Assembly (NCBI RefSeq): GCF_014837235.1
Contig: NZ_JACYFT010000003.1
Coordinates: forward strand, 267,660 to 331,659
Source: Limnohabitans radicicola
GTDB taxonomy: Bacteria; Pseudomonadota; Gammaproteobacteria; Burkholderiales; Burkholderiaceae_C
Reading direction: 5' to 3'
Length of the DNA: 64,000 bases
Below, in pieces: positions 36,039 through 44,023 of this stretch; position 1 is the first letter of the stretch; each line of letters opens with the position of its first letter. The position numbers were made by a program, and so were the translations under genes. The notes under the pieces are model-generated. The model did not search any database and was not told where the DNA came from. It worked only from the letters and a program-made list of their open reading frames with translations.

Positions 36039-36756
36039 GTGGTCTTCGTTGTTGGCGGTTTTGCTGGGCTACACCGTGCTGGGCCTCACCGGTTTTGGCT
36101 CGGCGCTGGTCATCGTGCCCTTGCTGGCCTGGCAATGGCCCTTGCCCGAGGTGGTGACCCTGGTGCTGGTGCTGGACCTGCCCGCGTCCTTGATGCACAG
36201 CGGCCTGAACTGGCGTCAGGTGCAGTGGACCGAATTGCGCAAACTCTTGCCGGGTCTGGTGCTGGGCACGCTGGCGGGGCTCTGGCTCACCCACCACCTG
36301 AGCAGCCGCTGGCCCCTGCTGGCGCTGGGGGTGTACGTGGCGGCCGTCGGCGCGCGTGCCCTGCGCTCGGCGCAGACACAGCCAGCGCTGAACGAACGCT
36401 GGGGGCTGGTCTACGGCAGCGGCATCGGTGTGGTCGAGATGCTGTTTGGCACCGCAGGCCCGGTGGTGGTGGCCTGGTTGACCCGTCGCCTGCCCGATGC
36501 GCACCAGGTGCGCGCCACCATCCCGATGGTGATGGCTGTGGCTGTGCTCACCGTGCTGGGCGGCATGGCCTGGGACGGTCGCTTGTCCCAGCCGCTGCTG
36601 TGGCAGCGTTGGTGGGTGTTGATCGCGCCTGCGTTGGCCGGGGTCTGGCTGGGCCATCGCCTGGCGCACCGCGTGCCTGTGGCACGTCTGCGGCAGACCA
36701 TTTGCGCGCTGCTGGTGGTCAGTGGCAGCGTGCTTGTCGCGAAGGCGCTGGGCTGA
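36031..36756 (+). CDS. TSUP family transporter (TauE/SafE-like)
   Basis: A 241-residue inner-membrane protein with about eight hydrophobic segments and the two TSUP repeats (GYTVLGLTGFGSALVIVPLL in the first, GIGVVEMLFGTAGPVVVAWL in the second). TSUP proteins move sulfonates, sulfite, sulfoacetate or other organic anions, usually as exporters. Its start overlaps the LysR 3' end, so it belongs to the same regulatory unit. The substrate is unknown. Confidence 0.88.
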   Translation: MPEWSSLLAVLLGYTVLGLTGFGSALVIVPLLAWQWPLPEVVTLVLVLDLPASLMHSGLNWRQVQWTELRKLLPGLVLGTLAGLWLTHHLSSRWPLLALGVYVAAVGARALRSAQTQPALNERWGLVYGSGIGVVEMLFGTAGPVVVAWLTRRLPDAHQVRATIPMVMAVAVLTVLGGMAWDGRLSQPLLWQRWWVLIAPALAGVWLGHRLAHRVPVARLRQTICALLVVSGSVLVAKALG

Positions 36757-36759
36757 AAT

Positions 36760-36795
36760 GAAAAAGCCTGCGATCCGTCACCGGTTCGCAGGCTT
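36760..36795 (-). terminator. intrinsic terminator of guaC
   Basis: AAGCCTGCGA (36764-36773) pairs with TCGCAGGCTT (36786-36795). Read on the minus strand the hairpin is followed by a TTTTT tail, placing it 20 bases after the guaC stop. On the plus strand the tail is missing, so it serves guaC. Confidence 0.85.
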
Positions 36796-36815
36796 GCGGC
36801 AGGTGCCGAAGCGGT

Positions 36816-37793
36816 TTACATCAACAGGTGTTCGCCTGCGTTGTCACCGCCCAGGATCACGTAGTTCACCTTGCGGATGTCCATCAGCTTGGTGCCACCG
36901 GCGTAGCTGATCGAGCTTTGCACGTCCTGCTCCATCTCGATCAGGGTGTTGGCCAGCTTGCCCTTGACGGGCTCCAGAATGCGCTTGCCTTCGACGTGCT
37001 TGTACTCGCCCTTGTTGAAGTCGGACGCCGAGCCGTAGTACTCCTTGAACAGCTCGCCGTTGACCTCAACGGTCTTGCCGGGCGACTCTTCGTGGCCTGC
37101 AAAGAGCGAGCCGATCATGACCATGCTCGCGCCAAAGCGGATGCTCTTGGCGATGTCGCCATGGCTGCGGATGCCGCCGTCGGCAATGATCGGCTTGGTC
37201 GCCACGCGGGCACACCACTTGAGGGCCGACAACTGCCAGCCACCCGTGCCAAAACCGGTCTTGAGCTTGGTGATGCAGACCTTGCCCGGGCCCACACCCA
37301 CCTTGGTCGCGTCAGCGCCCCAGTTTTCGAGGTCGATCACGGCTTCGGGCGTGGCCACGTTGCCCGCGATGATGAAGCTCGTAGGCAGTTTGGCTTTGAT
37401 GTAGCCGATCATGTCGCGCACGCTGTCGGCATGGCCGTGGGCAATGTCGATGGTGATGTACTCGGGCACCAGGCCAGCCGCAGCCAGCTCGTCCACGGTG
37501 GCGCGGTCAGGGGCCTTGACGCCCAGCGAGATGGAGGCGAACACACCCTTGGCGTGCATGTCGCGCACGAACTGCACATTGTCCAGGTCAAAACGGTGCA
37601 TCACGTAGAAGTAATCGTTTTGCGCCATCCACAGGCAGATCTTTTCGTCGATCACCGTTTTCATGTTGGCGGGCACCACCGGCAGGCGGAACTTGCGGTT
37701 GCCCAATGTGACGCTGGCGTCACACTCGGAACGGCTTTCCACGCGGCATTTGCGTGGCAGCAACAGGATGTTGTCGTAGTCAAAAATTTCCAT
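36816..37793 (-). CDS. guaC: GMP reductase
   Basis: A 325-residue TIM-barrel enzyme that reduces GMP to IMP with NADPH. Seen: [16 protein letters not shown], the MKTVID and THGH-type IDIAHGHAD segments, the catalytic-Cys loop [17 protein letters not shown], and [21 protein letters not shown]. The YDNILL start and the [10 protein letters not shown] loop fit the bacterial GuaC2-like group rather than IMPDH; there is no CBS pair. ATG at 37793 is the family start. The 162-base upstream gap holds the terminator of the czc operon. Confidence 0.94.
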   Translation of the reverse strand: MEIFDYDNILLLPRKCRVESRSECDASVTLGNRKFRLPVVPANMKTVIDEKICLWMAQNDYFYVMHRFDLDNVQFVRDMHAKGVFASISLGVKAPDRATVDELAAAGLVPEYITIDIAHGHADSVRDMIGYIKAKLPTSFIIAGNVATPEAVIDLENWGADATKVGVGPGKVCITKLKTGFGTGGWQLSALKWCARVATKPIIADGGIRSHGDIAKSIRFGASMVMIGSLFAGHEESPGKTVEVNGELFKEYYGSASDFNKGEYKHVEGKRILEPVKGKLANTLIEMEQDVQSSISYAGGTKLMDIRKVNYVILGGDNAGEHLLM

Positions 37794-37894
37794 GAGAAAA
37801 CCAAGCTCCAAAAAAGGATTCGTTGAAAGAACGAGTGAGCGCTTGGCCTGGCCGGTTTTCTGGCCCCTGGGGTGAACCCGTTGCAGGTTCAGGG

Positions 37895-37929
37895 CAAAAA
37901 AAACCGGGCGCAAGAATCTTGGGCCCGGT
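37895..37929 (-). terminator. intrinsic terminator of the heavy-metal efflux operon
   Basis: ACCGGGC (37903-37909) pairs with GCCCGGT (37923-37929), with an inner CAAG-AAT-CTTG extension after a G-G mismatch. On the minus strand it ends in an eight-T run. It lies 26 bases after the stop of the outer-membrane gene. Confidence 0.9.
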
Positions 37930-37955
37930 GACTGATTCTACCCGCATTCCCTGAC

Positions 37956-39209
37956 TCAATCGTCAAAGTCCCAGATCTGGTGCAAATCCAGTGTGAGCAG
38001 GGCCTGACGTTCGACCACTTCCCAGTGCTGGCGCTCGCTTTCGCGGCGCTGCTCATTGGCCAGGCGTCGGTTCTGCAGCAGCTCGGTCATGGTGTGTTCG
38101 CCCACCGCATAGGCCTTGAGCGACTTGTCGGCGGCCTGGCCCTGCAGGCGGGCGGCTGTTTGCAAGTGCTGGGCGGCCATTTTGTGGTGTTGCAGCTGTG
38201 TCCAGCGGGCCTCGAAATCGGTACCCAATTGGGCCTGCAGTTGGCGCACCTTGTCCTGCGCGTTTTGCGACTCGGCAAGGGCCGCCAGGGCATGGCTTTG
38301 GCGGGCTTGTCCCGCCAGCGGCATGCTCAAGGACAGGCCCACGAGTTGCTCAGTACCCTGGCGTTCGCGCTGGGTGTACACGCCCAGGGTGGGGTCGGGC
38401 CACTTGTCCTTGTCGATGCGCTCGGCCAGCACGCGCATGCGGGCGGCTTCGGCGCGCCAGAGCTTGAGTTCGTGGTGGTTCTCCAGAAAGGTTTGCTGCA
38501 AAGCGGCCATGGGCGGCAAATCGGGCAAACCCTGCCAGTCGGGTGGCAGTAGCTCCAGCGGCAAGCCTGGGTACAGGCGGGTGAGCGTGATCTGCACCGC
38601 CGCATGTTGTGACTGCGCCGCTTGCAGCGCCGCCTGGCAGCGCTGCAGCTCGGCTTGGGCCAGATCGGCGTCCAGTTGAGAAATATCGCCTTGCTTGAGC
38701 CGGGCCTGGGCCTGGCGCACCAGCGCTTGGGCCAGGCCCAGGCTGGCGGCGGCGCTGTCGCGGTCCACCTGCGCCTTGCGCAGGCTGAACCAATGCTGCA
38801 TCAGGCCCCGGCTGGCTTCGTGCAGGGCATCGGCGTAAGCGATGCGCGCCACCTCGCGGCTTTTCTCGGCCAGGTCGGCGTCGAGCTGGCCCTTGCCCCA
38901 CCAGCGCAGCGGTCGCTCCAGGCTGAGGCTGGTCTCGGCAAACCGGTCTTGCGGCTGCTGCACGCGCCGGCTTTGCTGGTTCATGCGCACCGTGAATTCG
39001 GCGTTGCCCGAAGCCGTCATCTGCGCCCGGTGCATCTGCGCCGACTTTTGCGACAGCGCCGCTTGCAGGGCGGGGCTGGCCAACAGCGCTTGCTGCACCA
39101 CCGCAGCGGGCGGCAAGAAGGCTTGCACCGCTTCAGGCGCTTGTGCCTGGGCCAGGTTCAGACCCAGCGCACAGCACAGGCCCAGCCAGAGGGGTTTGAA
39201 ATGGGTCAT
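37956..39209 (-). CDS. TolC-family outer-membrane channel of the metal efflux system (CzcC-like)
   Basis: A 417-residue outer-membrane factor with signal peptide (MTHFKPLWLGLCCALGLNLAQAQA) and two repeated helical-hairpin halves rich in Ala, Gln and Leu (LASPALQAALSQKSAQMHRAQ in the first half). It completes the efflux route through the outer membrane for the CzcA-like pump. ATG 39209 has GGAGG upstream and overlaps the stop of the pump gene (ATGA). It is the last gene of the operon. Confidence 0.88.
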   Translation of the reverse strand: MTHFKPLWLGLCCALGLNLAQAQAPEAVQAFLPPAAVVQQALLASPALQAALSQKSAQMHRAQMTASGNAEFTVRMNQQSRRVQQPQDRFAETSLSLERPLRWWGKGQLDADLAEKSREVARIAYADALHEASRGLMQHWFSLRKAQVDRDSAAASLGLAQALVRQAQARLKQGDISQLDADLAQAELQRCQAALQAAQSQHAAVQITLTRLYPGLPLELLPPDWQGLPDLPPMAALQQTFLENHHELKLWRAEAARMRVLAERIDKDKWPDPTLGVYTQRERQGTEQLVGLSLSMPLAGQARQSHALAALAESQNAQDKVRQLQAQLGTDFEARWTQLQHHKMAAQHLQTAARLQGQAADKSLKAYAVGEHTMTELLQNRRLANEQRRESERQHWEVVERQALLTLDLHQIWDFDD

Positions 39210-42200
39210 GACGACCTCCGTGTTTTCCATTGCGTCCACAGCTCGCCAAAGCTGGCTGCCGCGCCTGCGTGTTCAAAGAACTTGGGCAGCAGCAACAAAG
39301 TCAGCAAGGTGGCGCTGATCAGCCCACCCGTCACCACGATGGCCAGGGGCTTTTGAATCTCTGAGCCCGGTCCGGTGGCAAACAGCAGCGGGATCATGCC
39401 CAACGCCGTGATGAGGGCGGTCATCAGCACCGGCCGCAGGCGACGCTCGGCGCCCAGGCGCACGACGTCGTGCATGGCCTCGCCGTTTTGCAGGCGTTCG
39501 TTGAAGTGCGTGACCATCACCACCCCGTTGAGCACCGCAATGCCCAGCAGCGCGATGAAGCCCACCGAAGCGGGCACCGACAGGTACTGGCCCGAGATGG
39601 CCAGCGCCAGCACACCGCCCACCAGGGCAAACGGGATGTTCAGGAAAATGATCGCGGCCTGCACGGCCGAGCCAAAGGTCAGCATCAGGATCAAAAAGAT
39701 CAGGGCCATGGCCGCCGGGATCACCACACCCAAGCGCGCCGCAGCGCGTTGCTGGTTTTCAAACTGCCCGCCCCACACCACCTGGATGTCCTTGGGCAGA
39801 TTCAGCGCCACCACCGCACGCTGCGCATCGGCCACAAAGCCGGTCAGGTCGCGGTCTTGCACCGACACCTGGATGGTGGTCAGGCGTCGGCTTTGCTCGT
39901 GGTCGATGCGGATGGGCCCCACCACCTGCTGGATGTCGGTCAACGCGCTGGCGCTCCAGACCCGGCCGTCCGGGCCGCTGAGCTGCAGGTTCTTGAAGGC
40001 CTCGGGGCTGTGGCGTACGGCATCGTTGCCGCGCAAGGTCACGGGCGTGCGGATGCCGCCTTCGAGCACTTGCCCCACGGTCTCGCCTTCGAGTTGGTGC
40101 TTCAGGGCCTGCTGCACGCTGTCCACGCTCAGGCCTGCCGCGCCCACGGTGTGGCGGTGGATGCTGACGGTGAGATACGGCATGCCTTCGGCCTTGGGGG
40201 CGATCACTTCGGCCGCGCCGTCGATGCGCCTGACCGCCTCGGCCACCTTTTGCGCCGCCGCAGCCAGTGCGTTCAGGTCCGTGCCAAACAGCTTGATGGC
40301 CACGTCACCCCGCGTGCCCGTGAGCATTTCCGAGATGCGCATCTCGATGGGCTGAGTGAAGGCATAAACCAGGCCCGGAAAGCCGTCGAGCACTTGGCGC
40401 AGCGCGTCGATGATGTCGTCCTTGCTGCCGCGCCACTCGCTTTTGGGTTTGAGCACGAGGAAGGTGTCGGTCTCGTTCAGGCCCATGGGGTCCAGGCCCA
40501 GCTCGTCCGAGCCCACGCGGGCCACGATCGACTGGACTTCCGGCACCTTGGCCAAAATGGCCTGTTGCACCCGGGTGTCGATCTCGAGCGAGGCCTCCAG
40601 CGAGATGGACGGCACTTTTTGCAGCTGCACCAGGATGTCGCCCTCGTCCAGCGTGGGCATGAAGGTCTTGCCAATCTGGGTGTACAGGCCTGCGGCCAAG
40701 ACCAGCGAGGCGATGGCGCCCAGCATCAGCCAGCGGGTGTGCCGCCAGGTGGTGTCGCGCAGCCACACATAGCCCTGGTGGATTTTTTGCACCACCACCG
40801 GCTCGTGCCCCCCTTCGCTGCGCAAAGCCATCGAGGCCAGTGCAGGTGTCACCGTGAGCGCCAGCACCAGCGACGCGCCCAAAGCCATGACGATGGTCAG
40901 CGCCACGGGCGCGAACAACTTGCCTTCAAGGTCTTGCAGGGTCAAGAGCGGTAAAAACACCACGCAGATGATCAGCACCCCCGCGACAACGGGCTTGACC
41001 ACCTGTTGCACCGCGTGCAGCACACGCTCGGTCAGGGTGATGCCCGGTGTGTGCTGACCGCTGGCGAGCGATGCTTCGATGTTCTCGACCACCACCACCG
41101 AGGCGTCCACCAGCATGCCCAGCGCGATGGCCAGACCGCCCAGGCTCATCAGGTTGGCCGTGAGGCCAGCCCAGCGCATCAGCAAGAAGGTGGTGAGCAG
41201 CGACAAGGGCAGTGAGACCGCCACCACCAACGCCGCGCGCAGGCCGCCCAGAAAGACGTACAGCACCACGCAGACCAGCACGCTGGCTTCTGCCAGGGCC
41301 TTGACCACGGTGTTGACCGCACGCGAAACCAGCTCGCCCCGGTTGTAGAAAGTCTTGATCGTCATGCCCGCAGGCAGGCGTTTTTGCAGGTCTTTGAGTT
41401 CGAGGTCCAGCGCATCGACTAGCTCACGGGCATTAGCGCCCCGCAAGCCGAGCACCAAGCCTTCGACCGCTTCGCCTCGGCCGTCCTGGGTGACGCCGCC
41501 GTAGCGCGTCAGGGCACCTGTGCGCACCGTGGCCACATCGCCCAACAGCACCTGGGCGCTGCCCCGCATGGGGCTCAGGCGGATGGCGCGCAGGTCGTCC
41601 AGCGTTTTGACAGCGCCTTCGACCCGCACCACCAGCGATTCTTCACCCGCCGTGATGCGGCCCGCGCCGTCGTTGCTGTTGTTGCTGGTCAGGGCTTGGC
41701 GCAGTTCGGCCATGGGAATGCCCAGTGCTGCCATGCGGGCCGTGTGGGGCACCACCTCGAAAGTCTGGACTTCACCACCCAGCGAATTCACATCGGCCAC
41801 ACCGGGCACGTTGCGCAGCGCGGGGCGGATGGTCCAGTCCAGCACACGGCGCTTGTCGGCGAGGCTGAAGCCTTCGCCTTCGAGCGTGAACATGTACATC
41901 TCGCTCAAGGGCGTGGTGATGGGGGCCAGGCCACCGCTCACACCTGCGGGCAAGTCGCTCATCACGCCGTTCAGGCGTTCGGAGACCTGCTGGCGCGCCC
42001 AGTACAGGTCCACGCCCTCTTCAAAGTCGAGCGTGATGTCGGCGATGCCGTATTTTGACACCGAACGCACCATGCGTTTGCGTGGGATGCTCAGCAGTTC
42101 TTGCTCGATGGGTTTGACCACCCGCAGCTCGACCTCTTCGGGCGTCATGCCCGGGATCTTCAGGATGATCTTGGCCTGCGTGGGAGAGATGTCAGGGAAG

Positions 42201-42316
42201 GCGTCGATCGGCAGCTGCTGCCAGGCTTGCAGGCCCGCCAACATCAGGACCGCTGCCAACAACAAGGTGAGCTGCTTGTAGCGCAGCGCTAGGCGAATCA
42301 AGGCTTGCATGGTCAT
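39206..42316 (-). CDS. heavy-metal RND efflux pump (CzcA/CusA family)
   Basis: A 1036-residue inner-membrane proton antiporter with the 12-helix RND layout and two large periplasmic loops. Heavy-metal-type motifs: FPDISPTQAKI, PIEQELLSIPRK, LAIALGMLVDASVVVVENIEA in TM4, FMPTLDEGDILV and LDPMGLNETDTFLVLKPKSEW. TM4 has VDASVVVVEN but not the full DFG-x3-D pattern of CzcA, so the ion cannot be assigned. Four-base overlaps link it to the adaptor gene upstream and the CzcC-like gene downstream. Confidence 0.93.
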   Translation of the reverse strand: MTMQALIRLALRYKQLTLLLAAVLMLAGLQAWQQLPIDAFPDISPTQAKIILKIPGMTPEEVELRVVKPIEQELLSIPRKRMVRSVSKYGIADITLDFEEGVDLYWARQQVSERLNGVMSDLPAGVSGGLAPITTPLSEMYMFTLEGEGFSLADKRRVLDWTIRPALRNVPGVADVNSLGGEVQTFEVVPHTARMAALGIPMAELRQALTSNNSNDGAGRITAGEESLVVRVEGAVKTLDDLRAIRLSPMRGSAQVLLGDVATVRTGALTRYGGVTQDGRGEAVEGLVLGLRGANARELVDALDLELKDLQKRLPAGMTIKTFYNRGELVSRAVNTVVKALAEASVLVCVVLYVFLGGLRAALVVAVSLPLSLLTTFLLMRWAGLTANLMSLGGLAIALGMLVDASVVVVENIEASLASGQHTPGITLTERVLHAVQQVVKPVVAGVLIICVVFLPLLTLQDLEGKLFAPVALTIVMALGASLVLALTVTPALASMALRSEGGHEPVVVQKIHQGYVWLRDTTWRHTRWLMLGAIASLVLAAGLYTQIGKTFMPTLDEGDILVQLQKVPSISLEASLEIDTRVQQAILAKVPEVQSIVARVGSDELGLDPMGLNETDTFLVLKPKSEWRGSKDDIIDALRQVLDGFPGLVYAFTQPIEMRISEMLTGTRGDVAIKLFGTDLNALAAAAQKVAEAVRRIDGAAEVIAPKAEGMPYLTVSIHRHTVGAAGLSVDSVQQALKHQLEGETVGQVLEGGIRTPVTLRGNDAVRHSPEAFKNLQLSGPDGRVWSASALTDIQQVVGPIRIDHEQSRRLTTIQVSVQDRDLTGFVADAQRAVVALNLPKDIQVVWGGQFENQQRAAARLGVVIPAAMALIFLILMLTFGSAVQAAIIFLNIPFALVGGVLALAISGQYLSVPASVGFIALLGIAVLNGVVMVTHFNERLQNGEAMHDVVRLGAERRLRPVLMTALITALGMIPLLFATGPGSEIQKPLAIVVTGGLISATLLTLLLLPKFFEHAGAAASFGELWTQWKTRRSS

Positions 42317-43416
42317 TCACCCTGTTGCAGCAGTGCGCGCAGCGAGGCCAAGCCCGTGACTGCCACGCGGCTGCTGGCCTGCAGGGGCGTTTGAGTGGTC
42401 GGCTGGATCACCGATTGGTCGTCGTTGCTCGACAGCACCCGCACCGGGGTGGCGTCAAAACCCTTGGCGGTGGCGACAAACACCCACGACTGGCCTTGTT
42501 GCAGCACCACGGCGCGTGCAGGTACCTGCCATGCAGCGCTGTTGGGGCTGACCAGCGAGGGGTGCAGCTGTACCGAGAGGACTTCGCCAGCCTTCAGGCT
42601 GCCGGGCACGGTCACGCGGGCACGCGCCTTGGCCTGCTGCGTGGCGTCTACGCCGCGACTGACGCCCAGCAGCACGGCTTTGGCCGCACGCGAAGGCACG
42701 GACACCGTGTCCCCGGCTTTGAGTTGTGCGGCTTTGTCGGGCGACAGCACCACATCGAGCTGCAGCTGGCGCGTGTCGGCCACCCGGAACAGCACCGCGC
42801 CCGTGTCGACGCGCTGGCCCACGGACACGGCCACGTCCACCACCGAACCGGTCAGCGGCGAGCGCAGTGTGGCGCTGGCGTAGTCCCCGCTGGGGGCACC
42901 GGTGCCTGCCGACCGCAGCTCGGCTTCGCGCGCCAGACGCACGGCCTCGGCGGCCTGGAATTTGTTTTGGCTCAGTTGCAGGCGCGCTGCCGGGATCACA
43001 CCCTCGGCCAGCAAGGCCTGGTCGCGCTGCAGGGCCGCTTGTGCGGTTTGTGCTTCAAGCTGCGCTTCGCGGCTCTGGCGGCGGGCATCGGCCAGCATCG
43101 GGCTGCTCCAACTGGCCAGCGCCGCGCCCGCTTGCACGGTGTCACCCAGACCGGCATCGATGCGCGTGACCACGCCGGGGTAGGGCGCGGTCACGGTGAC
43201 CTCTTTGCCCGGCGGCACAGAGACCGTGGCCGAGGCCAGCCACAGCCCGCCCATGGCGGGCTGCAGCGCGGCCAGCTGGATGCCCAGGGCGGCTTGCTGT
43301 TGGGCATTGAGCGCCAGTGTTTTGGCGCTTGCAGCGGGTGCAGCTGGCGCTTGTGCAAAAGCCTGCAACTGGGCCGCGAGGAGGAAAAACGGAAAAGCTT
43401 TGAGCAGTCTGGACAT
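42313..43416 (-). CDS. periplasmic adaptor of the metal efflux system (CzcB-like)
   Basis: A 367-residue membrane fusion protein. Signal peptide MSRLLKAFPFFLLAAQLQAFA, lipoyl/barrel-sandwich pieces VTAPYPGVVTRIDAGLGDTVQAGAAL and LRSPLTGSVVDVAVSVGQRVDTG flanking a helical hairpin, then a beta-barrel and a membrane-proximal domain. AGGAG precedes ATG 43416. It connects the pump to the outer-membrane channel. Confidence 0.9.
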   Translation of the reverse strand: MSRLLKAFPFFLLAAQLQAFAQAPAAPAASAKTLALNAQQQAALGIQLAALQPAMGGLWLASATVSVPPGKEVTVTAPYPGVVTRIDAGLGDTVQAGAALASWSSPMLADARRQSREAQLEAQTAQAALQRDQALLAEGVIPAARLQLSQNKFQAAEAVRLAREAELRSAGTGAPSGDYASATLRSPLTGSVVDVAVSVGQRVDTGAVLFRVADTRQLQLDVVLSPDKAAQLKAGDTVSVPSRAAKAVLLGVSRGVDATQQAKARARVTVPGSLKAGEVLSVQLHPSLVSPNSAAWQVPARAVVLQQGQSWVFVATAKGFDATPVRVLSSNDDQSVIQPTTQTPLQASSRVAVTGLASLRALLQQGE

Positions 43417-43493
43417 GACCGACTCCTGAAAAATGAAAAACACCACGCCGCCCGCATGGAGCAGCCCAGGCAGGCGCCAAGGCCCGCGTCAAT

Positions 43494-43919
43494 TCAAGGG
43501 TTCAGGTGGGGCGGCGCCAGGGCCGGTGGCGGCCATCCGGCCTGGTAGGTGCGCGCAGGGGCTGCCGAGGGCCAGGCCCTGCGCGTGCGCTGGGGCGGGC
43601 ACACCAAGCTGGCCAGCAAAACCGCGGCCAGCACAGCGGTGAGGTCACCCACGAACACATTGTCCGGTTGCGAATTGGGCAAGCTGGTGACCACAACCCG
43701 CGCTGGCGATTCATCTTCGCTGAAGCTGGGCAGTGCTTTGCTGCCATGAGCATTTGCCGCGTGGGTTTGAGCCAGACCGTGCACCCCATCCAGGTGGAAA
43801 CCCGAGACCAAGGACGCGCCCACATGGCTGTGCAAAAACGGCCCAATGGACAGCAGCCCCATGAGAAGGACCACGATGCACAGGCTCAGCCGCTGAAAAA
43901 GACGATGGGGGTATTGCAC
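43494..43919 (-). CDS. small exported protein upstream of the efflux genes (CzcI-like position)
   Basis: A reading frame of about 141 residues beginning with a GTG at 43919: basic N-terminus, hydrophobic segment LCIVVLLMGLLSIGPFL, then a His-containing stretch (LHSHVGAS, DGVHGLAQTHAANAHG) and a second hydrophobic segment VLAAVLLASLVCPP. Position (first gene before the adaptor) and His content resemble CzcI-type small proteins of metal efflux operons. The start is uncertain: TATAAT ends exactly six bases before the GTG, suggesting a leaderless message, while an ATG at 43862 is the alternative. Confidence 0.55.
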   Translation of the reverse strand: MQYPHRLFQRLSLCIVVLLMGLLSIGPFLHSHVGASLVSGFHLDGVHGLAQTHAANAHGSKALPSFSEDESPARVVVTSLPNSQPDNVFVGDLTAVLAAVLLASLVCPPQRTRRAWPSAAPARTYQAGWPPPALAPPHLNP

Positions 43920-43925
43920 AGCTTC

Positions 43926-43931
43926 ATTATA
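43926..43931 (-). promoter_or_regulatory. -10 element TATAAT of the metal efflux operon
   Basis: A perfect TATAAT on the minus strand, with six bases between it and the GTG at 43919. The sequence 17 bases upstream has no recognisable -35, which suggests an activator-dependent promoter, as expected for metal-induced efflux. Confidence 0.6.
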
Positions 43932-44011
43932 GAAAGCGGCCTGTGACGCGGGTGTGTCTAAGCGTTGGCGGGTATTCGGTGGGATGTAGAACCGCTGGGC
44001 GCTGTCCTTTT

Positions 44012-44017
44012 TACAAT
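44012..44017 (+). promoter_or_regulatory. -10-like TACAAT exactly six bases before the uvrD ATG
   Basis: TACAAT is followed by CCCTCC and ATG 44024. The intervening bases are pyrimidines, not a Shine-Dalgarno, so a leaderless uvrD mRNA is predicted if this promoter is used. Confidence 0.5.
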
Positions 44018-44023
44018 CCCTCC

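Noticed and set aside
43943-44023. N-terminal extension of UvrD
   Set aside because: The added residues do not resemble UvrD, and the frame crosses the -10 elements of uvrD and is next to the divergent promoter.
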